Below, piece by piece: positions 27,510 through 35,888 of a DNA stretch of 64,000 nt. Source of the DNA: Photobacterium sp. DA100 (GTDB lineage Bacteria; Pseudomonadota; Gammaproteobacteria; Enterobacterales; Vibrionaceae); the NCBI RefSeq assembly GCF_029223585.1, contig NZ_CP119424.1, forward strand, positions 1,302,001-1,366,000, given 5' to 3'. The notes beneath the pieces were generated by a model. That model made no database searches. It had not been told where the DNA came from and saw nothing but the letters and a program-made list of their open reading frames with translations. How positions within the stretch are numbered: the first letter of the stretch is position 1; each line of letters starts with the position of its first letter. Made by a program: the position numbers and the translations under genes.

Positions 27510-28336
27510 TTTGGTTTTCACTTATAGAAGACAAAATCATGGCCCACCAGCGACGTAGCGACCAGGAATGGTTGGCGATCTTTCGGCAATTTGAAAACAG
27601 CTCTCTGACCCAGAGGGAATTTTGCCGCCGGCATGACATCATCACCTAACGTTCTTTGCGAAACGGCGCCTGTTGGAATGCGACGGTGGCAACCAGCAAG
27701 GTGGCTTTATCCGCGCAGAAGTGGTTGAACAGACCACCCATTACCAAGTCGCCAAGCCTATTGCATCCAACATGACACTCAGCGTCAATGATATTGAACT
27801 GAGTACTCCCTAAGGAACACCGGTTTCGTATGTCGCTGAGCTTATTGGTGCCTTGTCATCATGAAAGGCTTATAGTGCACCCTCCGGCTATTTACCTCTA
27901 CCGGGAGTTCGTTGACTTCAGGAAGTCAATCAACGGCCTGGCGGCACTGGTTGAGCCCAGACTGACTTACCCCTGAGCTCTAGCGCTCTATTCCTGTTCA
28001 CCAACAAGCAGCGTGACAAAATAAAGGGGCTTTATTGAGATACCACAGGCTTCGCCCTGTGGTATAAGCGCCTGGAAAAAGCCAAGTTCAAATAGTCTGA
28101 TATGTCAGGAGGTTGGGCAACCATTTTGATATAATAGTGGCTATGAAAATGACGCCTGAAATTAACCCTGACAGCCAAGATGTTGCTGCCCTCCAAGTGA
28201 TGGTAAGGCAGCTTATGGCTGAACAACAAGTCAAAGAACAGCAATGGTAGCAAGAGCGACAAATACTTTTTGAGCAGTTCAAGCTTGCCATCGACCGCCA
28301 GTTCGCCAAACCTCCACTTTCACAAAATTATCATTA
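27510..28336 (+). pseudogene. IS66-family remnant (tnpA, tnpB and tnpC fragments)
   Basis: Three broken frames occur in IS66 order. At 27539-27649 a 36-aa TnpA start (MAHQRRSDQEWLAIFRQFEN, then LTQREFCRRHD) ends in TAA. At about 27884-28096 two shifted pieces of TnpB are seen (IYLYREFVDFRKSINGLAAL; then ALFLFTNKQRDKIKGLY, stop, DTTGFALWYKRLEKAKFK). At 28143-28336 a TnpC N-terminus (MKMTPEINPDSQDVAALQVM) has a stop in place of a codon after QQW. Stops and frameshifts show it is inactive. It abuts the distal TnsB-type repeats. Confidence 0.8.
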
Positions 28337-28432
28337 AATGGTTGTTTTTCTCAATATCAGTATATGGTTGCATTTCATATAACCAACTGATTATATGAAA
28401 ATTGTGATTATCACTTTATGATTGTTTCAACA
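28326..28432 (-). repeat. TnsB-type repeats and distal end of the Tn7-like element
   Basis: Read inward on the minus strand: terminal TGTTGAAA at 28432-28425, CAATCATAAAGTGATAAT (28424-28407), CAACCATATACTGATATT (28370-28353) and CAACCATTTAATGATAATT (28344-28326). Three directly oriented sites of one consensus behind a TGT terminus is the standard end structure of Tn7-like transposons. Confidence 0.82.
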
Positions 28433-28443
28433 GCAACTGTTCT

Positions 28444-28469
28444 AAAGGCCACTATCAAGTGGCCTTTTT
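28444..28469 (+). terminator. Intrinsic terminator, probably displaced from guaC copy 2
   Basis: AAAGGCCACT-ATCA-AGTGGCCTTTTT lies 11 bases outside the distal transposon end. There is no other nearby plus-strand gene for it. It resembles the guaC copy 1 terminator at 8774-8802. Removing the element would place it about 30-50 bases after the guaC copy 2 stop. Confidence 0.7.
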
Positions 28470-28544
28470 CATAGAAAAAGTTAGTGTATCACGCATATAC
28501 TATTCAATCAGACTTGAGTAATACTGTAGCCACGTAACTTCAAA

Positions 28545-28646
28545 CTACTCCCATAACACTACTGCTACAATGGCAACAGCTATTAAGAAAAACCAAAACA
28601 TGTATCTTGAAAAACCTATCTTCTTCTTAGTATCACAACAGCCCAT
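28545..28646 (-). CDS. Putative 33-aa membrane peptide with a Fur-type site
   Basis: A 34-codon frame starts with ATG at 28646: MGCCDTKKKIGFSRYMFW, then FFLIAVAIVAVVLWE and TAG. It has a Cys-Cys pair near the N-terminus, a basic patch and one hydrophobic helix, as in small inner-membrane proteins. GGTGA precedes the start closely. A Fur-like site overlaps the 5' region at 28660-28674. I do not recognise a family. It is below normal annotation size, so its reality rests on composition and on the regulator site. Confidence 0.45.
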   Translation of the reverse strand: MGCCDTKKKIGFSRYMFWFFLIAVAIVAVVLWE

Positions 28647-28659
28647 AAATCACCATGAA

Positions 28660-28674
28660 TGATAATCAATCTCA
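28660..28674. promoter_or_regulatory. Candidate Fur box
   Basis: TGATAATCAATCTCA matches the 7-1-7 Fur consensus TGATAAT-N-ATTATCA at 12 of 14 positions. It lies 14 bases before the start of the 33-aa frame and 220 bases before the secreted protein gene at 28895. Confidence 0.5.
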
Positions 28675-28894
28675 TTGCTGTAAATGTTATTAACATTCAC
28701 CCTGTGTGTAAAGATTTTTATTCATCGACAGCAATATCATTAATTCCATCCTAATACTCTTACATAAAGAATATGATTACAGAATTGTCATTATTACGTC
28801 AGAGTTATGTCAGTGCCCTGCAATCATAATTAGCAATGTAAGCTAAGAACAAGGGCATATACGCCAAAACAACAAATAAAAAAGGATACGGAAT

Positions 28895-29206
28895 ATGGCA
28901 ACTATCAAAACTGTTATTGCTTCAGGTTTACTGCTTTTATCAGGGACTGCACTAGCCGATATAAAAATTGCGGACACTCATTCCGGAGCATGGATATCAG
29001 TCTCGCATGATGGCTCCCCAATTAAAGGGGCAGAAGTAACTGTAAAAAATGTTCCCCAGCAAAAGTCTACTTTTTCTACCAATGAAAACGGGCGTGTATT
29101 TATTCCTCTAACACTTGAAAATTCTCGTTCAATAAAATATGAGGTCATCAAACCAGGTACAAATACGACTGAAACCCGAATAGCATTCCACTCAAGTAAC
29201 AAATAA
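28895..29206 (+). CDS. Small secreted protein with Ig-like/carboxypeptidase-regulatory-like fold
   Basis: 103 aa: signal peptide (ASGLLLLSGTALA, cleavage before DIKIAD) followed by one beta-sandwich-like unit with GSPIKGAEVTVKNVPQQKST and TNENGRVFIPL. Such domains occur in proteins that bind metals or cell-surface partners, but no specific function can be given. GGATACGG lies ahead of the ATG, and a strong terminator follows. Confidence 0.65.
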   Translation: MATIKTVIASGLLLLSGTALADIKIADTHSGAWISVSHDGSPIKGAEVTVKNVPQQKSTFSTNENGRVFIPLTLENSRSIKYEVIKPGTNTTETRIAFHSSNK

Positions 29207-29216
29207 TTAAAATTAC

Positions 29217-29250
29217 CTCAAGACTGTTCTAATGCAGTCTTGAGTTTTTT
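29217..29250 (+). terminator. Intrinsic terminator of the small secreted protein gene
   Basis: CTCAAGACTG / CAGTCTTGAG stem with eight-base loop, then TTTTTT. Confidence 0.9.
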
Positions 29251-29354
29251 ATTCTCCATGTATTACGATGAATGCACCATGATACATTTGTATCAAACAG
29301 GTTAAACTATATTCATAGAGAGACAAATCTTCCGCTTTGATGTATAGCTAATAA

Positions 29355-30002
29355 TTACTTACCGGTCGTTCCCGTTAGTATATAAATCATTCCACCATAA
29401 TGGGTTTCAAATGCTATTTCCTTAAAATAGTGTTCAACAGAATCCCATGGGCGCACACTGAAATACTCAGGTGTGTAGCCATACTGACCACCAAGTTTCA
29501 ATACAATTTTGAATAGCCATAAAGGCAGATTTTCTGGCTGTTTTCCGTCAAGGATCGATAGATGCCCATCAGGCGTAAGCGCCTCAGACACGGCTTTTAT
29601 CACCTGGTCATATTCAGGAACATAACCCAGTACACCAGTAACAAGCACCGCATTTAATGGTTGAGGCAACTCATATGATGCAATATCTGACTGAATCAGT
29701 TCTACATTCCGCCAGCCATTTTGATCGACCCTTTTTCTTGCAATATCCAGCATGCCAGGGGTTAGATCAACACCTATCAGACGCCCTTCTATCCCAATTT
29801 TCTCAAGCAGCAAAGAAAAGTTTAAACCTGTTCCGCAGCCGAGCTCGACAACGACATCACCTCGCTTCAGTGACAACCGTTCAATAGCTATCGCACGATA
29901 GGTATTCATTCTTAGTCCAATCAGCCGGAAAAGAAGCGTTGTAAAGTCATAGCTCTTTGCTCCGGCTTGATATAAGTTCTGAACATGTTGCCTTGATAGC
30001 AT
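29355..30002 (-). CDS. Class I SAM-dependent methyltransferase (UbiE/Coq5-like)
   Basis: 215 aa. Motif I VVVELGCGTGLNFSLLL at about residue 50, acidic loop LIGVDLTPGMLDIARKRV at about 75, and motif LTPDGHLSILDG define a Rossmann methyltransferase. It is shorter than UbiE and lacks UbiE-specific motifs. The substrate is unknown. It is monocistronic; the start at 30002 gives the family N-terminus with YDFTTLLF. Confidence 0.85.
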   Translation of the reverse strand: MLSRQHVQNLYQAGAKSYDFTTLLFRLIGLRMNTYRAIAIERLSLKRGDVVVELGCGTGLNFSLLLEKIGIEGRLIGVDLTPGMLDIARKRVDQNGWRNVELIQSDIASYELPQPLNAVLVTGVLGYVPEYDQVIKAVSEALTPDGHLSILDGKQPENLPLWLFKIVLKLGGQYGYTPEYFSVRPWDSVEHYFKEIAFETHYGGMIYILTGTTGK

Positions 30003-30102
30003 TGCTCTTTCCTTTGGTTATGCTGCCAGCGCTGCAGCTTTATTTCAGTTTAGTCCCGCCCTTTACAAACAGGAAGCGGAGAAACGGCCACTCAAAAGAT
30101 TG

Positions 30103-30262
30103 GAAGCTTAATAATAGCTCGTAGCCCTATTGGTGTGTGTTTTTGAAGAATTAATTGGCCGCCGTAGGATTGAGCGATCGATTGAGTTATAGATAAACTA
30201 GGGCCATTATATCCATGATACTTTTGTAGATAGTCATCATTGGCTTAATCATATGGGCAGCT
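30103..30262 (-). pseudogene. Histidine kinase C-terminal fragment
   Basis: A minus-strand frame reads DDYLQKYHGYNGPSLSITQS, then IAQSYGGQLILQKHTPIGLR and AIIKLPIF with a stop. It matches the G2 box and end of the kinase ATPase domain (GxGLSI.. with one Gly replaced by Pro). A stop lies immediately upstream and the rest of the gene is missing. The fragment abuts, on the opposite strand, a SHOCT gene fragment. Confidence 0.6.
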
Positions 30263-30388
30263 ATTTCCTACAGAAGGAGTGAACCATTACACAGAGAATC
30301 GCCTCTTGACATAGCCCCAAAAAGATATGCCAGGGGAGAAATATCATTAGATGAGTTCAATGAAATTAACCGCAACCTTGGAATATAA
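30230..30388 (+). pseudogene. SHOCT-domain membrane protein fragment
   Basis: The frame IIGLIIWAAISYRRSEPL, then LDIAPKRYARGEISLDEFNE and INRNLGI ending TAA is a single membrane helix followed by a SHOCT domain (RYARGEIS..EF). There is no start codon after the in-frame TAG at 30227. SHOCT proteins of this layout are often metal-response neighbours of two-component systems, which fits the adjoining kinase fragment. Confidence 0.6.
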
Positions 30389-30590
30389 GTAACTGCTTGT
30401 GGGATGTAACAAGCAACTACTTTCACACTAAGAGCCTCCTATGCCACTTCGTATGTTTTAATAGCTATCAAAACAATCTTATGCCTCCAATAAGAATTAT
30501 TTGAAATGCATTATTTGGTTTTATACTATCAGCTTTCTTATCAAATAATGATCTCCTTACTACAGTGTCAGTAAGGTACCGGGTAATATC

Positions 30591-33241
30591 ATGGCTATTT
30601 CACGTCGCGCATTCCTCAAAGCCTCCATTGCAACCGCTGTTGCTGCAACAGGCGGACTTACCGTTTTTCATGCATCTACTCGCTTTGACGAGGCTGGTAC
30701 AATTATCATTCCCCACGCCAGTCATTGGGGGCCATTTAATGCCATTGTAAAAGACGGTATTCTCATCGGCGTTCAACCTCTGAAAGATCTCGACGCCATG
30801 CCTACCGAAATGCTGACCGAGGGCATTATCAGCCGAGTCTACGACAAAACCCGAGTAAAATACCCCATGGTACGGCAATCCTATTTAGCTGACCCTAAGG
30901 GTGATACGAAGCCTCACTTACGCGGTAAAGAGCCCTTCGTACGAGTGAGCTGGGAAACGGCTTTGGCCTTGGTCGCCGATGCTATTCAGACCACAGCCCA
31001 AACTCATGGCAATCAGGCACTGTTTAGTAGCTCTTATGGTGGTTGGTCGCATGCCGGATTGATGCGACCACAAGTGCTACAAGGCCGCTTCTTTAATTTG
31101 ATAGGCGGACAGAGTACTACCACCGGCGACTATTCCGGTGGCGCATCCCAAGTCATCTTGCCGCACGTTATTGGTGATATGGAAGTCTACTCTCCGCAGA
31201 CCGCCTGGCCGGTGATCGAAAAGCACACCGAAGTGTTCGTCCTGATCGGTTGTGACCCGTGGAAAAACAACCGTATTGAGTTTCGCGTCGCTGACCACCA
31301 AATGTATCCACATTGGAAGCGTTTCGCGGATAACGGCATGCAATTCATCTCCATCAACCCCCAGCGCACTCGCACCGATGACGAATTAGATGCCGAGTGG
31401 GTGAAGATCATTCCAAACACTGACACCGCGCTTTTCCTTGCCATGGCTTACCATGCCTACAACCAAAATCTGCATGATGCCGACTACCTCGACCGCTACA
31501 CTGTCGGTGCCGATAAGTTTATTGAGCACTTACTTGGCACACAGGATGGCACCGTAAAATCCCCTCAATGGGCTGCAAATATTACAGGTATTCCCGCTGA
31601 GAAAATTATCGAGATGGCCGAGCTATTTACCCGCAAGAAAACCCAATTTGCTGCAGGCTGGTCGCTGCAACGTGCCGATCATGGTGAAATGACCCACTGG
31701 GCCATTATCAACTTTGCAGCTATGCTGGGTAAAATCGGTAAACCAGGTGAAGGCGTCGGGTTCAGTTGGCACTACGGCAATGGCGGGATGCCTCAATCCG
31801 GCGCAACCATGCCTGTCGGCTTGTCGCAAGGCAAAAACCCTATCAGTGCTAACTGCCCAGCATCACGCATCTCAGAGATGCTGAATAATCCAGGGACAAC
31901 GTTTTCCCGCGACGGGATCGAGTACACCTATCCGGACGTAAAACTGGTTTATAATGCGGGGAATAACCTTCTTTCCCACCAGCAAAACACCAATGAGCTC
32001 ATTGCTGCGCTCAATAAACAGGTGGAAACCTTCATCTGCCAAGATCCTTGGTGGTGTGCCTCATCGCGGTTTGCCGACATCGTACTGCCTGCCACCAGTA
32101 CCTTAGAGCGGGACGATTTGTCATCTGGCGGTACTTATAGCAACGACAAAATTTCGCCATGCGCCAGGTTATTCAGCCTTACGGCGAAAGCTTGGATGAT
32201 TTTGAGATCTTCCGTCGGTTGTCAGAAATATTCGGTGTCGAAGAACAATTCACCGAGGGCCTGAGCTACCCTGAAATATTGCAACGCGCTTATCATGCCT
32301 CTTCTGCTACATTGCCGTTCGATGAGTTTTGGCAACAGGGCCATACCAGAGTAATCACACCGGAAAGTGCCAATACCTGGGTACGTCATGGTGACTTCTA
32401 CCGCGATCCAGAACAGTTCCCATTGCATACGACTTCAGGAAAAATTGAGCTGTACTGCCAGGATATCGCCAACTTTGCCGTTCAAGACTGCCCCCCAATG
32501 CCAACTTTCTTAGCACCGTTTGAGTACCTTGGGAATGCAAAGCCAAACCAAGTCCATGTTGTCAGCCCCCACCCTTACATGCGAGTGCATTCGCAAATGG
32601 CCAATGCCGACACAAGGAAATATGAAGATGTACAAGGAAGACAATATGTTCTCATCAACAAGCAGGATGCAGAGCGGCGCGGGATCCGTAACGGGCACTT
32701 GGTTGAGATATTTAACGAGAGAGGCCGGATCATAGCAGGCGCTAAAGTCTCTGATAGCATCATGCCTGGCGTGATCAGTTTGGAAGAAGGTGCTTGGCTT
32801 CAATTTGATAGCCAAGGACGTTGCAACAGCGGTGCGATCAATGTGATCACATCTAGCCAGGCCTGTAGCGGACTGAGCCAAGCGAATAGTGCCAATACCT
32901 GCCTTGCCTTTATTCAGCGCTGCCGTGATCCAGAATCCGACAACTTGGCCTTTGAACCGCCACAGATATTGGCTGACGAGAGAGCGACGCCTGTATCATC
33001 AACGAACATAACCCTGGCAGCAGACCAAGCCATAAAGCAGGTCGAACAAAGCCCAGGCGAAACCCTATTTTATCAGCGTTGTACGTTATGCCATTCAGCT
33101 AAAGACCCGCGTCAGTACACCAAAGCCCAGTGGCACGGAATAACCAAAAGCATGTTTCCAAGTGCAGGCCTAAGCCCAGCCGAGCGAGAAGCAGTGATGA
33201 GCTTCCTGGAAGCCAACGCAAAAGATTCTCCATCAAAATAG
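30591..33241 (+). pseudogene. TorZ/BisC-like molybdopterin S/N-oxide reductase with C-terminal c-type haem, frameshifted
   Basis: The first frame (30591-32264) has a twin-arginine signal (ISRRAFLKASIATAVAATGG) and the molybdopterin core, including the likely Mo-ligand serine in GDYSGGASQVILPHVIGD. After YSNDKI it runs into unrelated residues. The second frame (to 33241) resumes exactly with MRQVIQPYGESLDDFEIF. A one-base loss in the AAAATTTCGCC run at about 32150-32157 explains this; with it restored the protein would be about 883 aa. The C-terminus adds a c-type cytochrome segment with CTLCH (about 60 residues), which could accept electrons directly. The family reduces TMAO, DMSO or biotin sulfoxide in the periplasm. 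No dedicated TorC/TorY or chaperone gene is adjacent. It may be a sequencing error or a true inactivation. Confidence 0.8.
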
Positions 33242-33272
33242 CTGCACATTGAGAACCTGCAACACATGCCTC

Positions 33273-33296
33273 GGCCATACTTTCGTATGGCCTGTT
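33273..33296 (+). terminator. Intrinsic terminator after the reductase
   Basis: GGCCATAC-TTTC-GTATGGCC followed by TGTTT, about 32 bases after the stop. The T-run is weak. Confidence 0.65.
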
Positions 33297-33385
33297 TCAT
33301 TCTTTTTGAACTGGAAAAATACCCTCGCCCGTCTACAGTAATGTCTAATACCACCACTTATGGCAATGCCATATAAGCTGACATT

Positions 33386-34756
33386 ATGAGTTCCCACCAA
33401 GCCAACCTCACCAGTCAAATTCAGGGAAGAGTGATCGTACCCGGCGACGCTGAATATGATGAAGCCCGTCAAATATGGAATGCGATGATAGATAAACGTC
33501 CTGCGGTTATTGTTAAATGCACCAATACATCAGATGTACTCGCCGCATTAAATTATGCCAAAGCCCAAAAGCTAGAAATTACCATCAGAGGCGCAGGCCA
33601 CAACATCGCTGGTAACGCCATTTGTGATGACGGATTAATGATTGACCTTTCAGACATGAAAAAAGTAACGGTTGATCCCGGAGCCAAGCGCGCCCTCGTC
33701 CAGCCAGGGGCGACGTTAGCAGACATCGATGCCGCTACACAGCAACATGGATTGGCAACGCCCGTAGGCATTAACTCGACTACGGGTATATCTGGACTAA
33801 CACTGGGCGGTGGTTTTGGCTGGCTCACCCGCAAATTTGGCATGACAATCGACAACTTAGTCTCTGCCCAAGTTGTTACCGCCGATGGCCGCCAACTCAC
33901 TGCCTCTTCAACTGAAAACAGTGAGTTGTTTTGGGCTATCCGTGGTGGGGGCGGTAACTTTGGCATTGTGACCGAGTTCGAATTCCAGCTTCACTCTGTG
34001 GGCCCTGAGATACTCGCAGGTTTGATTGTCTACCCATTCGATCAAGCTAAGCAGGTTTTGGAGCAATATCGAACCTTCACTCAAACCGCCCCAGAAGATC
34101 TCAATGTATGGGTTGTTATGCGCCAGGCTCCCCCATTACCGTTCTTACCGGAGGAGGTGCATGGCAAAGAAGTGATCGTCCTTGCAATATTTTACACCGG
34201 TGATTTGCAGCAGGGAGAAACCTTGATCGAGCCATTGCGCCAGTTCGGTACCCCACACGGTGAACACATCGGCGCCCAACCTTATACTGCGTGGCAGCAA
34301 GCCTTTGATCCATTACTAACCGAAGGTATGCGTAACTATTGGAAATCCCACAATTTCACTGAGCTGCATGACGATGCTCTTGATCTGTTACTCCACTATG
34401 CCGGTTACCTCCCCTCCCCGCATTGTGAAATCTTCATTGGTCAGTTAGCAGGTTCGGCCAATACTGTCGCCTCTGATGCCATGGCTTACAGTAGCCGTGA
34501 CGCGAAGTTTGTCCTCAACGTCCATGCCCGCTGGGAAACCCCGGCTGAAGATGAAAACGCAATTAACTGGGCAAGGGACTTCTTCAAAGCCACGACCCCC
34601 TTTGCCTCGGCGGGTGCCTATGTCAACTTCATGACTGCCGAAGAAGGCGGACGGGTAACCGCCGCATATGACAGTAATTATCAACGTCTGGTGGAAATTA
34701 AACGCCAGTATGATCCTGATAACTTATTCCACCACAATCAAAACATTAAGCCATAG
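33386..34756 (+). CDS. FAD-dependent oxidoreductase, BBE-like
   Basis: 456 aa with the FAD-binding PCMH domain at about residues 35-205 and a C-terminal berberine-bridge (BBE) tail YDSNYQRLVEIKRQYDPDN. His in TIRGAGHNIAGNA (about residue 73) is the usual covalent flavin ligand. The second loop reads GGGFGWLTRKFGMTIDN without the cysteine of bicovalent members, so single attachment is expected. Substrates of the bacterial family include sugars and aromatic alcohols; none can be assigned. No signal peptide is present. Confidence 0.88.
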   Translation: MSSHQANLTSQIQGRVIVPGDAEYDEARQIWNAMIDKRPAVIVKCTNTSDVLAALNYAKAQKLEITIRGAGHNIAGNAICDDGLMIDLSDMKKVTVDPGAKRALVQPGATLADIDAATQQHGLATPVGINSTTGISGLTLGGGFGWLTRKFGMTIDNLVSAQVVTADGRQLTASSTENSELFWAIRGGGGNFGIVTEFEFQLHSVGPEILAGLIVYPFDQAKQVLEQYRTFTQTAPEDLNVWVVMRQAPPLPFLPEEVHGKEVIVLAIFYTGDLQQGETLIEPLRQFGTPHGEHIGAQPYTAWQQAFDPLLTEGMRNYWKSHNFTELHDDALDLLLHYAGYLPSPHCEIFIGQLAGSANTVASDAMAYSSRDAKFVLNVHARWETPAEDENAINWARDFFKATTPFASAGAYVNFMTAEEGGRVTAAYDSNYQRLVEIKRQYDPDNLFHHNQNIKP

Positions 34757-34801
34757 ATTATTAACTAAAAGACGACCGCTCCGAAGTCTATCTCCACCCA
34801 A

Positions 34802-34832
34802 TAAGGGCTGATCCGACTAATCAGCCCTTTTG
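34802..34832 (+). terminator. Intrinsic terminator of the BBE-like gene
   Basis: AAGGGCTGAT / ATCAGCCCTTTT hairpin, about 45 bases after the stop. Confidence 0.85.
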
Positions 34833-34927
34833 CCTCGACCCAGATCAAACTTCTGCAACTTAACCCCTGAGCACTTCGATGCAATGACTACACTTATAGT
34901 GAAATCATCATTGGAGGGGGAAGCTAT

Positions 34928-35095
34928 ATGGACTTCACACAAAAGATGAGACTAAGAGGCAAAGCAGAAGAAGATCTTTATTTCGCCCAGCAAGATCAAG
35001 CTTTGATTGAAGCACTGCATGACATGCAGGAAAGCGGTGAGATTGAAAATTGGCACAAGTCGGCAAAAAAAGAGAGCAAATCAGAGTCGCAATAA
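34928..35095 (+). CDS. Small conserved-type hypothetical protein, 55 aa
   Basis: ATG at 34928 follows a strong site (GGAGGGGGAAGCTAT). The product starts MDFTQKMRLRGKAEEDLYFA and ends in a lysine/serine-rich tail; it is highly charged and helical, without a membrane segment. It looks like a short cytosolic protein of the Vibrionaceae core set, but I cannot name a family. It is convergent with the GNAT gene. Confidence 0.7.
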   Translation: MDFTQKMRLRGKAEEDLYFAQQDQALIEALHDMQESGEIENWHKSAKKESKSESQ

Positions 35096-35117
35096 CTTTC
35101 AGTCAACCTCTAGTGAC

Positions 35118-35600
35118 TTAGATTACCTTGCTCATATATAACGCCGTCCATATTTCCCCATTCGCGGCGTGAAAGCCGGATCTCCGCTTGTCGGTCACAA
35201 AACCCAGTGACTCATAGCAGCGTCGAGCATGGTGATTGTGCTCGAATACTGTCAGCTTAGCTCGCTCTGCATGAAATTGTTTACGTGCATGTTCTATCGC
35301 CAGTTCCACCATTTTCTGGCCATACCCCATACCACGAATAGCAGCCTCGCCAATGAGTACCCGACACAGTCGGTATGTCGTCTCGGATTCACGAAACAGC
35401 TCAATGTAACCCACTCGTTGATTACCATGGCACAACATCAGGGCAGTTACCTCTTCAGTTTGAAGATGCGCAGCTAACTGCTTGGTATCGAGAGGATAAT
35501 TAAAACGGTCTCCACTCCATAAATGGTTGAACTCCGCCGAAGGAACCCAGTCAATCAGCACGTCTATATCGTCCTCGGTAAAAGCCACTAATTTCAACAT
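35118..35600 (-). CDS. GNAT family N-acetyltransferase
   Basis: 160 aa. Acetyl-CoA binding motif LIGEAAIRGMGYGQKMVELAIEHA contains the Q/RxxGxG/A-like GMGYGQ at about residue 96, and the C-terminal FEHNHHARRCYESLGF is typical of RimJ/RimL-like acetyltransferases. The acceptor is unknown. Single gene; AAGGAGGGACGGT lies upstream of the ATG at 35600. Confidence 0.85.
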   Translation of the reverse strand: MLKLVAFTEDDIDVLIDWVPSAEFNHLWSGDRFNYPLDTKQLAAHLQTEEVTALMLCHGNQRVGYIELFRESETTYRLCRVLIGEAAIRGMGYGQKMVELAIEHARKQFHAERAKLTVFEHNHHARRCYESLGFVTDKRRSGFHAANGEIWTALYMSKVI

Positions 35601-35888
35601 ACCGTCCCTCCTTGGTTAAAAATCCGTCTACTTCTTTCTAGCATGTTTTGATGAGGCAAAGAAGCAACTGAAAGGACTAAGCTGCAATCAAACACCGAAA
35701 ACATTTATGTATCCTGCCAGTTACGTTAAACTTCACCACAACTGACAATCATGAGTCTTGCAAAGATCCACAAACCGCTCGCTACCTTGAACGGCTAGTG
35801 GTGATCGTTTGAAGACTGATTTCGGGCCAATGTAAGTGCAGCGCGACTGCATCAAAAGTGGTACCGAACAATTAAGAGTTAACAATCA

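Larger units (their letters stand above)
17545..28432. mobile_element. Decayed Tn7-like transposon inserted downstream of guaC
   Basis: The distal end reads inward TGTTGAAA followed by CAATCATAAAGTGATAAT, the form of Tn7-like ends (5'-TGT, then TnsB sites of type CAACCATAWATTGATA). The guaC-proximal end has TGCAAAAA followed by CAACCGTAAATTGATTTT and further sites. A tnsA N-terminal fragment reads inward from the guaC side, as at the right end of Tn7 next to its target gene. In between lie the MoxR/Bat cluster, a LysR gene, a DUF1254 gene and IS630 and IS66 remnants. tnsB, tnsC, tniQ/tnsD, cas genes and CRISPR repeats were not seen. Flanking bases ACAAC (17539-17543) and GCAAC (28433-28437) are a possible one-mismatch target duplication if the end is placed at 17544. 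The proximal TGC in place of TGT suggests decay. Confidence 0.8.

Noticed and set aside
17523..28440. CRISPR array or cas genes inside the Tn7-like element
   Set aside because: Searched by eye for regularly spaced 28-bp-type repeats and cas motifs; none found, so no CRISPR system is claimed.
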